64,000 bases of DNA from Gordonia namibiensis NBRC 108229 (lineage in GTDB: Bacteria > Actinomycetota > Actinomycetes > Mycobacteriales > Mycobacteriaceae). The stretch lies in NCBI RefSeq assembly GCF_000298235.1, contig NZ_BAHE01000025.1, positions 27,747 through 91,746 on the forward strand, in the 5' to 3' direction. The notes beneath the pieces were generated by a model that saw only the letters and a list, made by a program, of their open reading frames with translations, was not told the DNA's origin and did not search any database. The position numbers and the translations under genes are program-made. Positions 52,761-61,602 of this stretch are shown here, in pieces; positions within the stretch are counted from its first letter, which is position 1; each line of letters begins with the position of its first letter.

Positions 52761-54016
52761 GTGCACGACCCGACCTGGTGGAGACCGGCGCGCGCGGCAT
52801 CGTCTCCGCGGTGCGATGGGGGCGGCGTCGGCGCAACTGGTTGTCGGTACTGGGTCTTCTGACGATCCTCATCGTCGGGGTGGCCTACCTGCTGGTCGAC
52901 ACCCTGCAATGCGATCCGACCGCGTCGAACATCCGCGTCGAGGTCGAACTCGCGCAATCCGGGGGACTGCTGCCGAATCAGGACGTCACTCTGCGCGGCG
53001 TGCCGGTCGGCCGGGTCGACGCTGTGCGCATCGACGACAACGGAGTGCGCGTGATCGCCACCATCGACGCAGGGATCAAGATCCCGGCCGACGGGGAGGT
53101 CCGGGTGTCGAGCCTGTCGCCGGCCGGTGAGCAGTTCCTCGACTTCCAGCCGTCCAGTGATTCGGCGCCGTTCCTCACCGACGGGACGGTCGTCGAGGAG
53201 AAGCGCACCACCACACCGGTGCCGATGGCCACGTTGCTGGAGAGCATGGATCCGGCTCTCGCCCAGATCGACACCGAACAGCTGACGCTCATCATGAACG
53301 AGCTGGGCACCGGGGACGAAGGGGCGCAGAAGCTCCGCGACATCGTGCGGGGCGGGACCTTCCTGGTGTCCACTCTGGATTCGGTGCTGCCGCAGACGGT
53401 CAACGTGATCCGGACGAGCAAGGTCGTGCTGACCACGCTCGCCGACACCGCCCCCGGTCTGCGGACAACCGCGGGCAACCTCGAATCCTCGCTCGCCGGT
53501 GTGGGTTCCATGGATGCCGGTCTACGGCGGATGCTCAACCAGACACCGTCGACCCTGCGCAGCATCGACGGATTGTTCGACGACAACTCGCCGACCATGG
53601 TGCAGCTGCTCGGCAACCTGGTGACGGTGTCGCAGATGGCGTACCTACGCACACCGGCACTGCGCGAGTTCTTCTTCCCGACACAGCGATCCGGCTCAGC
53701 CCTCGACGCGATCAGCACCGCCTTCCGCGACGGCGGTCTGTGGGGCAGCGTCGACGTGTTCCCACGTGTGCCCTGCGATTACCACCTGCCGCGGGCGGCC
53801 CCGTCGCGTCCGGACTTCCCGGAGCCGTTCCTGAACACGCACTGCAAGGACACCGAGCTCCTCGTCCGCGGTGCGGGCGCCGTACCGCGCCCGCCCGGCG
53901 ACGACACCAACCTGCCCAAGCCGGGGAGCGACCCGCATGCCCGGACCAATCCGACACCGCGTGGACCGCAGACCATTCCGACACCGTTCGGTGGCCCAGA
54001 CATCCACTACAACTAG
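52757..54016 (+). CDS. mceF: Mce family protein F
   Basis: A 419-residue Mce protein: anchor (WLSVLGLLTILIVGVAYLLV), MlaD domain (IRVEVELAQSGGLLPNQDVTLRGVPVG), helical region and a Pro-rich C-terminal tail (about residues 355-419). It closes the six-gene mce set. Confidence 0.92.
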   Translation: MSARPDLVETGARGIVSAVRWGRRRRNWLSVLGLLTILIVGVAYLLVDTLQCDPTASNIRVEVELAQSGGLLPNQDVTLRGVPVGRVDAVRIDDNGVRVIATIDAGIKIPADGEVRVSSLSPAGEQFLDFQPSSDSAPFLTDGTVVEEKRTTTPVPMATLLESMDPALAQIDTEQLTLIMNELGTGDEGAQKLRDIVRGGTFLVSTLDSVLPQTVNVIRTSKVVLTTLADTAPGLRTTAGNLESSLAGVGSMDAGLRRMLNQTPSTLRSIDGLFDDNSPTMVQLLGNLVTVSQMAYLRTPALREFFFPTQRSGSALDAISTAFRDGGLWGSVDVFPRVPCDYHLPRAAPSRPDFPEPFLNTHCKDTELLVRGAGAVPRPPGDDTNLPKPGSDPHARTNPTPRGPQTIPTPFGGPDIHYN

Positions 54017-54046
54017 CCGCCTGTATCCCGACCGAGAGGTGAGACC

Positions 54047-54868
54047 GTGAGCACCACGACGAGCAAGACGACCAAGACCAGGAACCTCGCACCCAAGGGC
54101 AAGGACGTGGTCAAGAAGTCGCCGGTGCGCGGGGGCAGGTCGCGTCGAGCACGCAGTGAATCGGTGGTGGGCGAGGCCTCCCCAGATACCGTCAGCGTTG
54201 GCACCGTCTCCGCTGACACCGCCTCCGTTGACACCGCCCTGGAGACCACCGAGATCGAGGTCGGGGATGCCGGGACTCCCGAGGCGACCGAGGCGCCCGC
54301 ATCTGCCGACGAAGAGACGCCGGCGAAGAGTGCCGCCGCGACCAAGACCACGGGGCGTCGTCGTCCGGTGATCCGGGCGGGACGACTGGCGGGGCTGCTC
54401 CGACCCCGCCGTGTCGTCGCGATCCTGGCGGCTGTCGCGCTGCTCGCCGGTGGTGGGTACGCGGGGTGGAAGTTGTACGAGAACCATGCCGTCGAGCAGG
54501 CCGAACTACAGGCCGTCGCCACCGCCAAGGAGTATGCGGTGACGCTGACGAGCATCGACTCCGGCAGCATCGACCAGAACTTCACCGACGTCCTCGGCGG
54601 CGCGACCGGCGAGTTCAAGGACATGTACTCACGGTCGAGCAGCCAGCTCAAGCAGATGCTCGTCGACAACAAGGCCACCAGCGAGGGCGTCGTCATCGAC
54701 GCGGGCGTGAAATCGGCGACCGCCGATCGCGTCGTGGTGATGCTGTTCGTCGACCAGTCGATCACCAACAGCGCCAGCCCCGAACCGCGCGTCGACCGTA
54801 GCCGGGTGCTGATGACCATGGACAAGGTCGACGGCCGCTGGCTGGCGAGCAAGGTGGATCTGCCCTGA
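54047..54868 (+). CDS. Mce-associated membrane protein
   Basis: A 273-residue protein with a disordered, basic then acidic Thr/Ala-rich N-terminus (residues 1-115; repeats such as TVSVGTVSADTASVDTA), one membrane span (VVAILAAVALLAGGGYAGWKLY, about 122-143) and an NTF2-like extracytoplasmic domain (ATAKEYAVTLTSID). This is the Mam-type layout; Mam proteins stabilise Mce complexes. GTG 54047 with GAGAGGTGA upstream. Confidence 0.85.
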   Translation: MSTTTSKTTKTRNLAPKGKDVVKKSPVRGGRSRRARSESVVGEASPDTVSVGTVSADTASVDTALETTEIEVGDAGTPEATEAPASADEETPAKSAAATKTTGRRRPVIRAGRLAGLLRPRRVVAILAAVALLAGGGYAGWKLYENHAVEQAELQAVATAKEYAVTLTSIDSGSIDQNFTDVLGGATGEFKDMYSRSSSQLKQMLVDNKATSEGVVIDAGVKSATADRVVVMLFVDQSITNSASPEPRVDRSRVLMTMDKVDGRWLASKVDLP

Positions 54869-54894
54869 CGGTCGCCGGGCTGGACCCGACCGTG

Positions 54895-55212
54895 TCAGCG
54901 TCGGGACCCCGGCGGGTCCCCGGCCGGGCGTAGCGCCCAGGACGGAACCCAGTGCGTCACCTTCTCCTGCCGGTCTTTGGCGGTGATCGTGTAGGTGACC
55001 TTGCCGTACCAGGCACCCCATTCGTCGCGCCCCCACTCGGTGAGAACGCCGAGGTGGACCGACCTGATCTGCAGACCTTCGGGGTTGTACTCGCCGGTGA
55101 AGTGGGGTGCGTTGGGGTAGAGCGCACCCAGGTCGATGAGTACCGCCTTGTGCCCGACCCGCACGAACGCCGGCCGCTGTGGTTGGCCGTTGTCCCCGCC
55201 AATCCACTTCAT
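54895..55212 (-). CDS. Conserved-looking hypothetical protein
   Basis: A 105-residue protein beginning MKWIGGDNGQPQRPAFVRVG and rich in Trp and beta-type residues (WGRDEWGAWYGKVTYTITA). ATG 55212 has GGGGTGGG upstream; a GTG two codons earlier is possible. Soluble, no cysteine cluster. Convergent with the Mce-associated gene. Family not recognised. Confidence 0.65.
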   Translation of the reverse strand: MKWIGGDNGQPQRPAFVRVGHKAVLIDLGALYPNAPHFTGEYNPEGLQIRSVHLGVLTEWGRDEWGAWYGKVTYTITAKDRQEKVTHWVPSWALRPAGDPPGSRR

Positions 55213-55218
55213 GCCCAC

Positions 55219-55529
55219 CCCGGAATTATCGCACGTATGTTCGAGCGATGGCAGTGGGGTGGCCGGTCGTATTGCCGGCGAGGTGACCTCGATACGCGGC
55301 GCCCTCGCTGCGCTCGGTCGTCGCTACTCGGCCGGCGGTGGGCACGCCCTCGCTGCGGTCGGTCGTCGCTACTCGGCCGGCGGTGGGGACGTCTTCGCTG
55401 CGCTCGGTCGTCGCTACTTGGCCGGCGGTGGGGACGCCCTCGGCCGGCCTCACACTGTGGAGTTGTCAAAGAACGGATGCGGTCCCGATCGGCGTCGGGT
55501 GCAGAAGGTGCTGCGCGTGGGTCTGTGGG
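55219..55529. repeat. Three tandem 45-bp repeats beside the DUF222/HNH gene
   Basis: Units at 55301-55345, 55346-55390 and 55391-55435 read GCCCTCGCTGCGCTCGGTCG followed by TCGCTACTCGGCCGGCGGTG, with a few changes. They belong to the same TCGATACG...CTACTCGGCC family seen at other gene ends. No gene is seen in the rest of the gap. Confidence 0.9.
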
Positions 55530-56783
55530 TCAGGCGGCGTCGTCGAGGCGCATGGTGCGGCGGTTGTAGGCCGGGAGTGCGCGGCGTCGGGGGTCGATGT
55601 CGGCCGGCGGGATGAGCCAGGGGTGGCGGTCGAAGCTGATCATGATGTCCCAGCCGTGGTGGTGGACCTGGGTGTGGCAGCGCTGGCAGAGCAGGCAACC
55701 GTTGTCGAGGTCGGTCTCACCGTCGTCGGACCAGTGCCGGATGTGGTGAACCTGCGTATGGGACGGTGGCGCACCGCATTTGATGCACGACTCGTCGCGG
55801 ATGATGATCGCCTTGCGCAAGTGCATCGGGAACAGTCGTCGTTCACGACCCATCTCGAGTGGCACTGTCTCGCCGTCGATGATGGCCTCGATCAGGGTCC
55901 CGTCGCACGACAGCTGCTTCGCAACTGCCGGCGTGACGGATCCGGTCCAGGGTAGGGATGCCGGATCAGTACCTTCGGCGGGGATGGTCAGGATCGTCTG
56001 GGCTCGTGGTATCCCGATGGTGTCCATCGCCGCACCCACTGCGGCTTGGTCCAACAGCACCTCGAGTGCGTCCGCGCGGATCTCGGTTGCCGAGCGTCGA
56101 TCGGGGGAGCCGTCGGGTTCGGGACGCGGCATGGAGCGTTCGTCGATCATGGCGATGAACTTCTCGCCCACGGACTGCGTCACGTCGGCTTGGATTTCGA
56201 CACGGCCTTCGTCGGTGATGTTGTGGGACAGCGTGTTCAGGGTTCGGTTGTCGCATGCGGGGATGCCGCCCTCGTCGTCGGCAATGGTGTTGCCGATGGT
56301 GTGGGCATGCTTCTGTATCTCGGCGGGTGTGGCACCCGACAGGGCCTGGGTGAGGAGTTCGGTCTCATGATCGATGCGATCGTCGTCGGAAAGTGTTGTG
56401 GGCGAGCGATTCTCGATGGTCACCAGGCCGCGGACGATGGCATCGACGATCTCGCCGGAGAGTCTCCCATCGGCAGCGCAGGCCTCGACCTTGCTCAAAG
56501 TGCCGAAGCTGTCGGCGATGCGGGTGGTGCGAGCGGCTACTGCGGGCGGGAGGCCCATCTCGATCAACAGTCGCTTGGTGGTCGACCCTGTTTTTTCCGC
56601 AACGCGCAGATCAGCGAGCTTGGCTGCGTGCGTGCCGATTCGGTGATCGGCGAGGTTGCGCAGCAAGATCCACCGGCTGAGCTGCCCGTGTGTCTCGATG
56701 CCGGTGGGGTCGTCGGTGGGCGGGGTGATCTCGATGAGCTGGTCGAGGATCTGGTCGAGCGGAGTGGTGTGGGTGGCGATCAT
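55530..56783 (-). CDS. DUF222 / HNH endonuclease-domain protein (13E12-repeat type)
   Basis: A 417-residue protein with an N-terminal DUF222 helical region and a C-terminal HNH nuclease: CIKCGAPPSHTQVHHIRHW, DLDNGCLLCQRCHTQVHHHGW gives the zinc cysteines and the H-N-H residues. Such genes are multicopy in mycobacteria and relatives (REP13E12 family) and possibly mobile. ATG 56783 chosen; the frame extends upstream without conserved sequence. Role unknown. Confidence 0.88.
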   Translation of the reverse strand: MIATHTTPLDQILDQLIEITPPTDDPTGIETHGQLSRWILLRNLADHRIGTHAAKLADLRVAEKTGSTTKRLLIEMGLPPAVAARTTRIADSFGTLSKVEACAADGRLSGEIVDAIVRGLVTIENRSPTTLSDDDRIDHETELLTQALSGATPAEIQKHAHTIGNTIADDEGGIPACDNRTLNTLSHNITDEGRVEIQADVTQSVGEKFIAMIDERSMPRPEPDGSPDRRSATEIRADALEVLLDQAAVGAAMDTIGIPRAQTILTIPAEGTDPASLPWTGSVTPAVAKQLSCDGTLIEAIIDGETVPLEMGRERRLFPMHLRKAIIIRDESCIKCGAPPSHTQVHHIRHWSDDGETDLDNGCLLCQRCHTQVHHHGWDIMISFDRHPWLIPPADIDPRRRALPAYNRRTMRLDDAA

Positions 56784-57072
56784 GGCGGAAGCCGTCCCTT
56801 TCGTGGGGCGTGAACGCGGTTGGGTGGGACCGTCGTCGGCTACTGCTCCGTCATCAATTTCTGTGCTTTCAGTTGTACAGCGGAGGTCTGACAAAACGCT
56901 CGTGGCGCCCGAGTTGGTCAAGCGCCCCAGTCGTTTGGGCTGTCTACCTGCACCGATGGCGTTCACCGGCACGGCGCGTCGAGGTGCACACCTCAATCGG
57001 GTCTCCGGCCTGCGAACCGGGTCCGCCCGTGTGAATATGGTCAGAACACTGTGGAAAGTGCAGGCGACACCG

Positions 57073-58143
57073 ATGAAGGAACATTTTGTTGGTTGCATCG
57101 TGGGGGGTGCGGTCGGCGACGCGCTCGGGGGATCGGTCGAGTTCATGTCTCGCTCGGCCATCATCGAGCGGTTCGGCGCGTCGGGGATCACCTCCTATGC
57201 GCCGGCGTACGGCGGCACCGGAACCATCACCGATGACACCCAGATGACCCTCTTCACGGCCGAGGGATTGCTGCGCGCGTGGCTGCGGGACTGCGATGGC
57301 GGTATCTCCTGCTTTGCGGCAGCAACTGCGCGCGCGTATCTCCGATGGTTCATCACGCAAGGCGAACATCCCCGGCACGGCGTGCTGCCGATGGGGGAGC
57401 GCACCAGCTGGCTGACGGGTCACCGAGAACTGCACAGCCAACGCGCCCCCGGCAACACCTGCCTGAGTGCACTGCGTTCCACGACGCGCCCGGGAACCCC
57501 GGCCGACAATGACAGCAAGGGTTGCGGCGGAGTCATGCGGGCCGCGCCGGTCGGGTTGTTCGCCTCACGTGCGGAGTGGTCGGCGGTCGGCACCTTTGAC
57601 CTCGGGACCGCGATCGCCGCATTGACCCACGGACACCCGTCGGGGTCGCTGACCGGTGGTGTTCTCGCAGTGATGGTCCGCGAACTCGTCGAAGGCGCCA
57701 CGCTCGACGAGGCGCTCGCGGCGTCGAAAGACATCCTGCGGACCAAGCCGCAGCACGAGGAGACCTTGGCCGCCATCGAACTCGCCGAACGGCTCGCGTC
57801 CGACGCCGTCGCGCCCGAGGAAGCGATCTCCCGACTCGGCGAGGGCTGGGTGGCGGAGGAAGCGCTCGCGATCTCGATCTACTGCGCGATCGTCGGAAGC
57901 GACTTCGAAGCGGCGGTCGTGCTGGCCGTCAACCACGACGGTGACTCGGACTCGACCGGGGCGATCACCGGCAACCTGCTCGGCGCGCGCGACGGCATCG
58001 GAGTCGTCCCGGAGCGGTGGCTCGAGCAGCTCGAACTTCGCGGCGTCATCACCGAGGTGGCCGCCGACCTGTACGACTTCGCCGACTGGGAACTCGATGC
58101 TCCGATGTCGGAGAGGTACGCGGGGCTTCAGGTGGCGGGCTGA
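57073..58143 (+). CDS. ADP-ribosylglycohydrolase-family protein
   Basis: A 356-residue protein of the DraG/ADP-ribosylglycohydrolase fold. Binuclear Mg motifs are visible: GAVGDALGG, TITDDTQM (D54, D55, T56) and the C-terminal DGDSDSTGAITGNLLG. It would remove ADP-ribose from a protein or small molecule. ATG 57073 matches the domain start; in-frame GTG/ATG codons 15-36 bp upstream are possible. Stands alone, divergent from the HNH gene. Confidence 0.87.
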   Translation: MKEHFVGCIVGGAVGDALGGSVEFMSRSAIIERFGASGITSYAPAYGGTGTITDDTQMTLFTAEGLLRAWLRDCDGGISCFAAATARAYLRWFITQGEHPRHGVLPMGERTSWLTGHRELHSQRAPGNTCLSALRSTTRPGTPADNDSKGCGGVMRAAPVGLFASRAEWSAVGTFDLGTAIAALTHGHPSGSLTGGVLAVMVRELVEGATLDEALAASKDILRTKPQHEETLAAIELAERLASDAVAPEEAISRLGEGWVAEEALAISIYCAIVGSDFEAAVVLAVNHDGDSDSTGAITGNLLGARDGIGVVPERWLEQLELRGVITEVAADLYDFADWELDAPMSERYAGLQVAG

Positions 58144-58399
58144 GGTCGTGAGGGTCGAAAGGGTCCGCTCCCTGAGGAGCGCACGGAACCCCCGACTGCC
58201 GAACCTCAACTCGACCGGCAGACGTCGATCGAAGTCTGCCGGTCGGGTTGACGTCGACCGGTAGTTGGGTGGCGACGGTGTCTCACCAGGCCTTCGTGGC
58301 TCGTCGACTTCGATACGCTCCCTCGTCGCTACTCAGCCCGGCGGCTTGCGCTCCTCGCACCTCAGGCGGCAGGGGGGCGTGGCTTTCGCTCTTCGCACC
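58144..58399. repeat. Dispersed repeats in the convergent gap
   Basis: Contains CCAGGCCTTCGTGGCTCGTC at about 58286, a TTCGATACGCTCCCTCGTCG unit at about 58309 and two GC(T)CCTCGCACCTCAGG ends at about 58349 and 58387. The last supplies the stop of the amidotransferase gene on the minus strand. Confidence 0.8.
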
Positions 58400-59107
58400 T
58401 CAGGCACCAGTGACGCCGATCCCGGCGTGCTCGAGGAACCGACCGACGAGCCGGTCGCAGCGGGCTGCGGCCAGCTCGGCAGAGGCGTCGATCTCGGCCG
58501 CGAGGGCCCGGGTGTCGACCGAGCCGTCGCCGCTGCCCGACCGTGCGCTCGTGAAACCCTTACGCCACGCGGAGAAGCAGTCCGGGGTGATCTCCGGATG
58601 GAACTGCACACGTAGGTGCGGTCCCGAGACATAGGCCTGGACCCCTGCGTCGTTGACCGCGATCACCTCGGCCACGTCGGACACGGTGATCGTGTCGTGG
58701 TGGAACTCCATCCACGGGCCGGTCTCGACGAGATCGGGGCGGGTGGTGCTGACGGTGACGAAGCCGTGCTCGGGACGCGTGCTCGGTGCCACCGAACCAC
58801 CGAGCGCCCGCGCGAGGATCTGGGCGCCGAAGCAGACACCGAAGATCGGTACCTGCTGGGCGATCGTGTCGGAGAGGTACCGGAGTTCGGGTTCCACCCA
58901 CGGCAGCGAGGCATCGAAGGCCGAATCCGGGGAACCGGTCACGCACACCAGGTCGAATCCACATGCCTCGGGGAGAGACTCGTCTTCGACGTCCCGGATG
59001 ACGACGTCGAACCCGCGGTCGGCGAAGGCGGGGAGCAACGAACCGAGAACCGTTTCGCGCGACTCCGGCCGCACACCGTGAACGAGTGCGAGAACCCTGC
59101 CGCTCAC
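58400..59107 (-). CDS. Class I glutamine amidotransferase-like protein
   Basis: A 235-residue GATase1-fold protein with the nucleophile C92 in GVCFGAQILARALGG and H170/E172 in VQFHPEIT, so the triad is complete. It resembles stand-alone GuaA-type amidotransferase or gamma-glutamyl hydrolase-like proteins; no synthetase partner is adjacent. GTG start at 59107. Its TGA abuts the GGTGCGA repeat. Confidence 0.82.
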   Translation of the reverse strand: MSGRVLALVHGVRPESRETVLGSLLPAFADRGFDVVIRDVEDESLPEACGFDLVCVTGSPDSAFDASLPWVEPELRYLSDTIAQQVPIFGVCFGAQILARALGGSVAPSTRPEHGFVTVSTTRPDLVETGPWMEFHHDTITVSDVAEVIAVNDAGVQAYVSGPHLRVQFHPEITPDCFSAWRKGFTSARSGSGDGSVDTRALAAEIDASAELAAARCDRLVGRFLEHAGIGVTGA

Positions 59108-59390
59108 CTGAACTCCTCTCGAACATCCGTGACCGGTCAGGTTAGTCGTTCGCGCGGCTCACAGAATGCTCGGGCCGCCTCCGGATCTGCGGTGACAACC
59201 GGCGTGGTTCTGCCGGCGGCGTGGATTCGGGCAGGTCAGAGTGCCGCTGGTCGGTGACCGAGGTGCGCAATACGGGCGCCACGATCAGGTTGCCGATCGG
59301 TTACAGCGGTCGGATTGAGTATTCCTGCACGGTGATGCCGACGGTGCGTCCGGCGCCTTCACGGCCACCGGTGGCAAGGAGGCAGGACAC

Positions 59391-60692
59391 ATGACAATGA
59401 AGGTCGCGGCGGGCCGAGGCGATGCCGGAACCCGTTTGCTCGCAGGGGCATCGGGTGTGGGTTTCATCCTCGCGATCTGCGGCTCGAATGCGATGACGCC
59501 GCTCCTCCCCGGTTACATGGACCGTCACGGCTTCGGGCCGGCCGCCGCCGCGGTGCTGTTCGCCACGTACTTCGTCGCACTCATCGTGATCTTGTTGATC
59601 TCGGCTCGCGGGCCACTGATCCGGCACACGCGCAAGGTCCTGCCGATTGCGTTCCTCACGGCCATCGTCGGTGACCTCGTGGAGATCATCGGCGCCTGGT
59701 ACCCGCTACTGCTCTTTCCCGGCCGGTTGATGACGGGCGCGTCGGTGGCGCTGAGCACCGGTGCGGCGGCGGCGATGATGGTCGCCGCCCGCGGTGAGAA
59801 GGGGCGTGCGTTCATGGCGACCGGCTCGCTCATCGGTGCCGGTACCGGCCTCATCGCAGCGATCCTCATCGCCGTGTATCTGCCCTGGCAGTTGGTGACG
59901 GTCTACGCCGTTCACGCGGTCGCGATGACGATCTGTCTCGGGTTCCTGCTCGCCGGATTGCGGGCGGCGCCAGATCTCCTTGCACCGGACCGTGATCCCG
60001 CACCGCTGGTCGTCGAACCGGAGCTCGCGGACGTACCGTCGGCACACACCGGTGATCTCGACGTCGTGGTCGACTCGTCTCGATCCCGCGACCCCGGTGC
60101 ATACCTCGTCGGGGCGCTCGCCTGGGCGATCGGCGCACTCGCGGTCGGTGCGATGCCGAACGCGATCCTCGCGACGGGCATCAGCGACTCGTTGCTCGTG
60201 GCCCAATGTGTCGGCGGCGCATGCCTGATCGTCTCGATGCTGGCCAACTTCGCCGGCGTGGGTCTTCGCGTCATCACCACCCTGCCGGCAGTGGGATCAC
60301 TGCTGGCGCTGGGCTGGTCGATCGCCATCGCCGGTCTCGCGATGGGCCGGCTCGAGGTCATCCTGCTGGGCACGGTCATCGGCGGCATCGGCCAGGCCGG
60401 CGGGTACCGGGTCGCGCTCGCGTACATCACCGTGGGGCTCACACCCATCCAGCAGGGCCGCGTCGCAGCGACGTTCTCGGCCTTCGCCTACAGCGGTGCC
60501 GGCGTGATGGTGGTGCTCGACGGCGTTGCCGGGCAGCTGGCCGGAACGATCGGCGGGGCCGTGACCATCGGCGTCGTCTACGCGGTCACCTCGGCGGTCG
60601 CGATCGGGCTGGTCCTGCGTCGTACACGGAGGACGACGCAGTCGGCCGTGACCCGGCCGGTGGATCGCGAAACGGCGGACACTGCATCCTGA
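59391..60692 (+). CDS. MFS transporter
   Basis: A 433-residue protein with about 12 hydrophobic spans and a central loop around residues 195-235 (PLVVEPELADVPSAHTGDLD). The first repeat carries a PGYMDRHG/ RGPLIRHTRKVLP region typical of MFS loop 2-3. ATG 59391. Substrate unknown; no obvious link with the neighbours. Confidence 0.82.
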   Translation: MTMKVAAGRGDAGTRLLAGASGVGFILAICGSNAMTPLLPGYMDRHGFGPAAAAVLFATYFVALIVILLISARGPLIRHTRKVLPIAFLTAIVGDLVEIIGAWYPLLLFPGRLMTGASVALSTGAAAAMMVAARGEKGRAFMATGSLIGAGTGLIAAILIAVYLPWQLVTVYAVHAVAMTICLGFLLAGLRAAPDLLAPDRDPAPLVVEPELADVPSAHTGDLDVVVDSSRSRDPGAYLVGALAWAIGALAVGAMPNAILATGISDSLLVAQCVGGACLIVSMLANFAGVGLRVITTLPAVGSLLALGWSIAIAGLAMGRLEVILLGTVIGGIGQAGGYRVALAYITVGLTPIQQGRVAATFSAFAYSGAGVMVVLDGVAGQLAGTIGGAVTIGVVYAVTSAVAIGLVLRRTRRTTQSAVTRPVDRETADTAS

Positions 60693-60754
60693 TCGGCGCC
60701 GCCGGTCAGTGACACCACAGGTCAACGGTATTTTCTCGGGAAGGCTCAGGGCGT

Positions 60755-61555
60755 GTGCCTACGGTGGATGTCATGGCACCCCTGGCACGCGTCTCCGGTC
60801 CGATCACCTGGCTCGCAGTGATTCTCGCAGTGGCGCAGGTGGTTGCGCCGGTCGTGCCGTTCTCCGGGATCGGTGCCTCACCCAACGAGTCGACGACCGA
60901 TCTCCTCATCACGCCGGCAGGCTGGACGTTCTCCATCTGGAGCCTGATCTACCTGCTTTCCGTCGTCTTCGCACTCGCGGTGGTGTGGAAGGGCGCGACG
61001 GGGACCGCGGATCCGCGTCGTCTGCTCATCGATCTGGAAATCGCCTTCGCCGGCGCGGCCATCTGGATCCTGGTGTCCGCGGCAGAATGGACATGGGTCA
61101 CCCCGATCGTGCTGACCGTGATGACGGTGGTCCTGCTCGACGCCGCACGCATCGCGGCGCGCCCCGCCGACGACGAGGCGCCTGGCTGGTTGCGGGTGCT
61201 CGCCCGAATCCTGGTCGGCATCTACGCGGCCTGGGCCACCGCGGCGGTGTTCCAGAACTGGGCGGCCGCCATCGGCGCCGACCTCGCCGACCCGGAGTCC
61301 CTCGGCTGGCAGCTCACAGTTCTCATCCTGTGTGGGCTCTTCGGTCTCGCAGTCACCGCCGCGGTCGGCTCCGTGCTCGTCGCCTACCCGCTCACGCTGA
61401 TCTGGGCGTTCCTCGGCATCCCGGCCACCGCCCAGGGTGAGACGACCGCCGTCGTGTGGGTCGCCGTCGTCACGATCGTCGCGCTGGTGGTCACCACGGG
61501 TGCCACGTTCGTCCTGCGACGCCGTCGCCTCGACCGTGCCCCGGCCGTCGCCTAG
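60755..61555 (+). CDS. TspO/MBR-like integral membrane protein
   Basis: A 266-residue membrane protein with about seven hydrophobic segments. ITPAGWTFSIWSLIYLLS and YAAWATAAVFQNWAA recall the TspO family (P-GWVF-WxxIY, tryptophan-rich), although it is longer than a 150-residue five-span TspO. GTG 60755 or ATG 60773 could start it. Function unknown. Confidence 0.65.
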   Translation: MPTVDVMAPLARVSGPITWLAVILAVAQVVAPVVPFSGIGASPNESTTDLLITPAGWTFSIWSLIYLLSVVFALAVVWKGATGTADPRRLLIDLEIAFAGAAIWILVSAAEWTWVTPIVLTVMTVVLLDAARIAARPADDEAPGWLRVLARILVGIYAAWATAAVFQNWAAAIGADLADPESLGWQLTVLILCGLFGLAVTAAVGSVLVAYPLTLIWAFLGIPATAQGETTAVVWVAVVTIVALVVTTGATFVLRRRRLDRAPAVA

Positions 61556-61602
61556 ACGTTTCGCCACGGCTCGAGCGGTCGTGGCCTTCTAGAATCTCCG
61601 TC

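Noticed and set aside
12155..54868. Canonical cholesterol-degradation cluster
   Set aside because: The Mce, FadE and Ltp content recalls it, but no KstD, KshA/B, HsaA-D or KstR gene and no TAGAAC-type KstR palindrome was seen.
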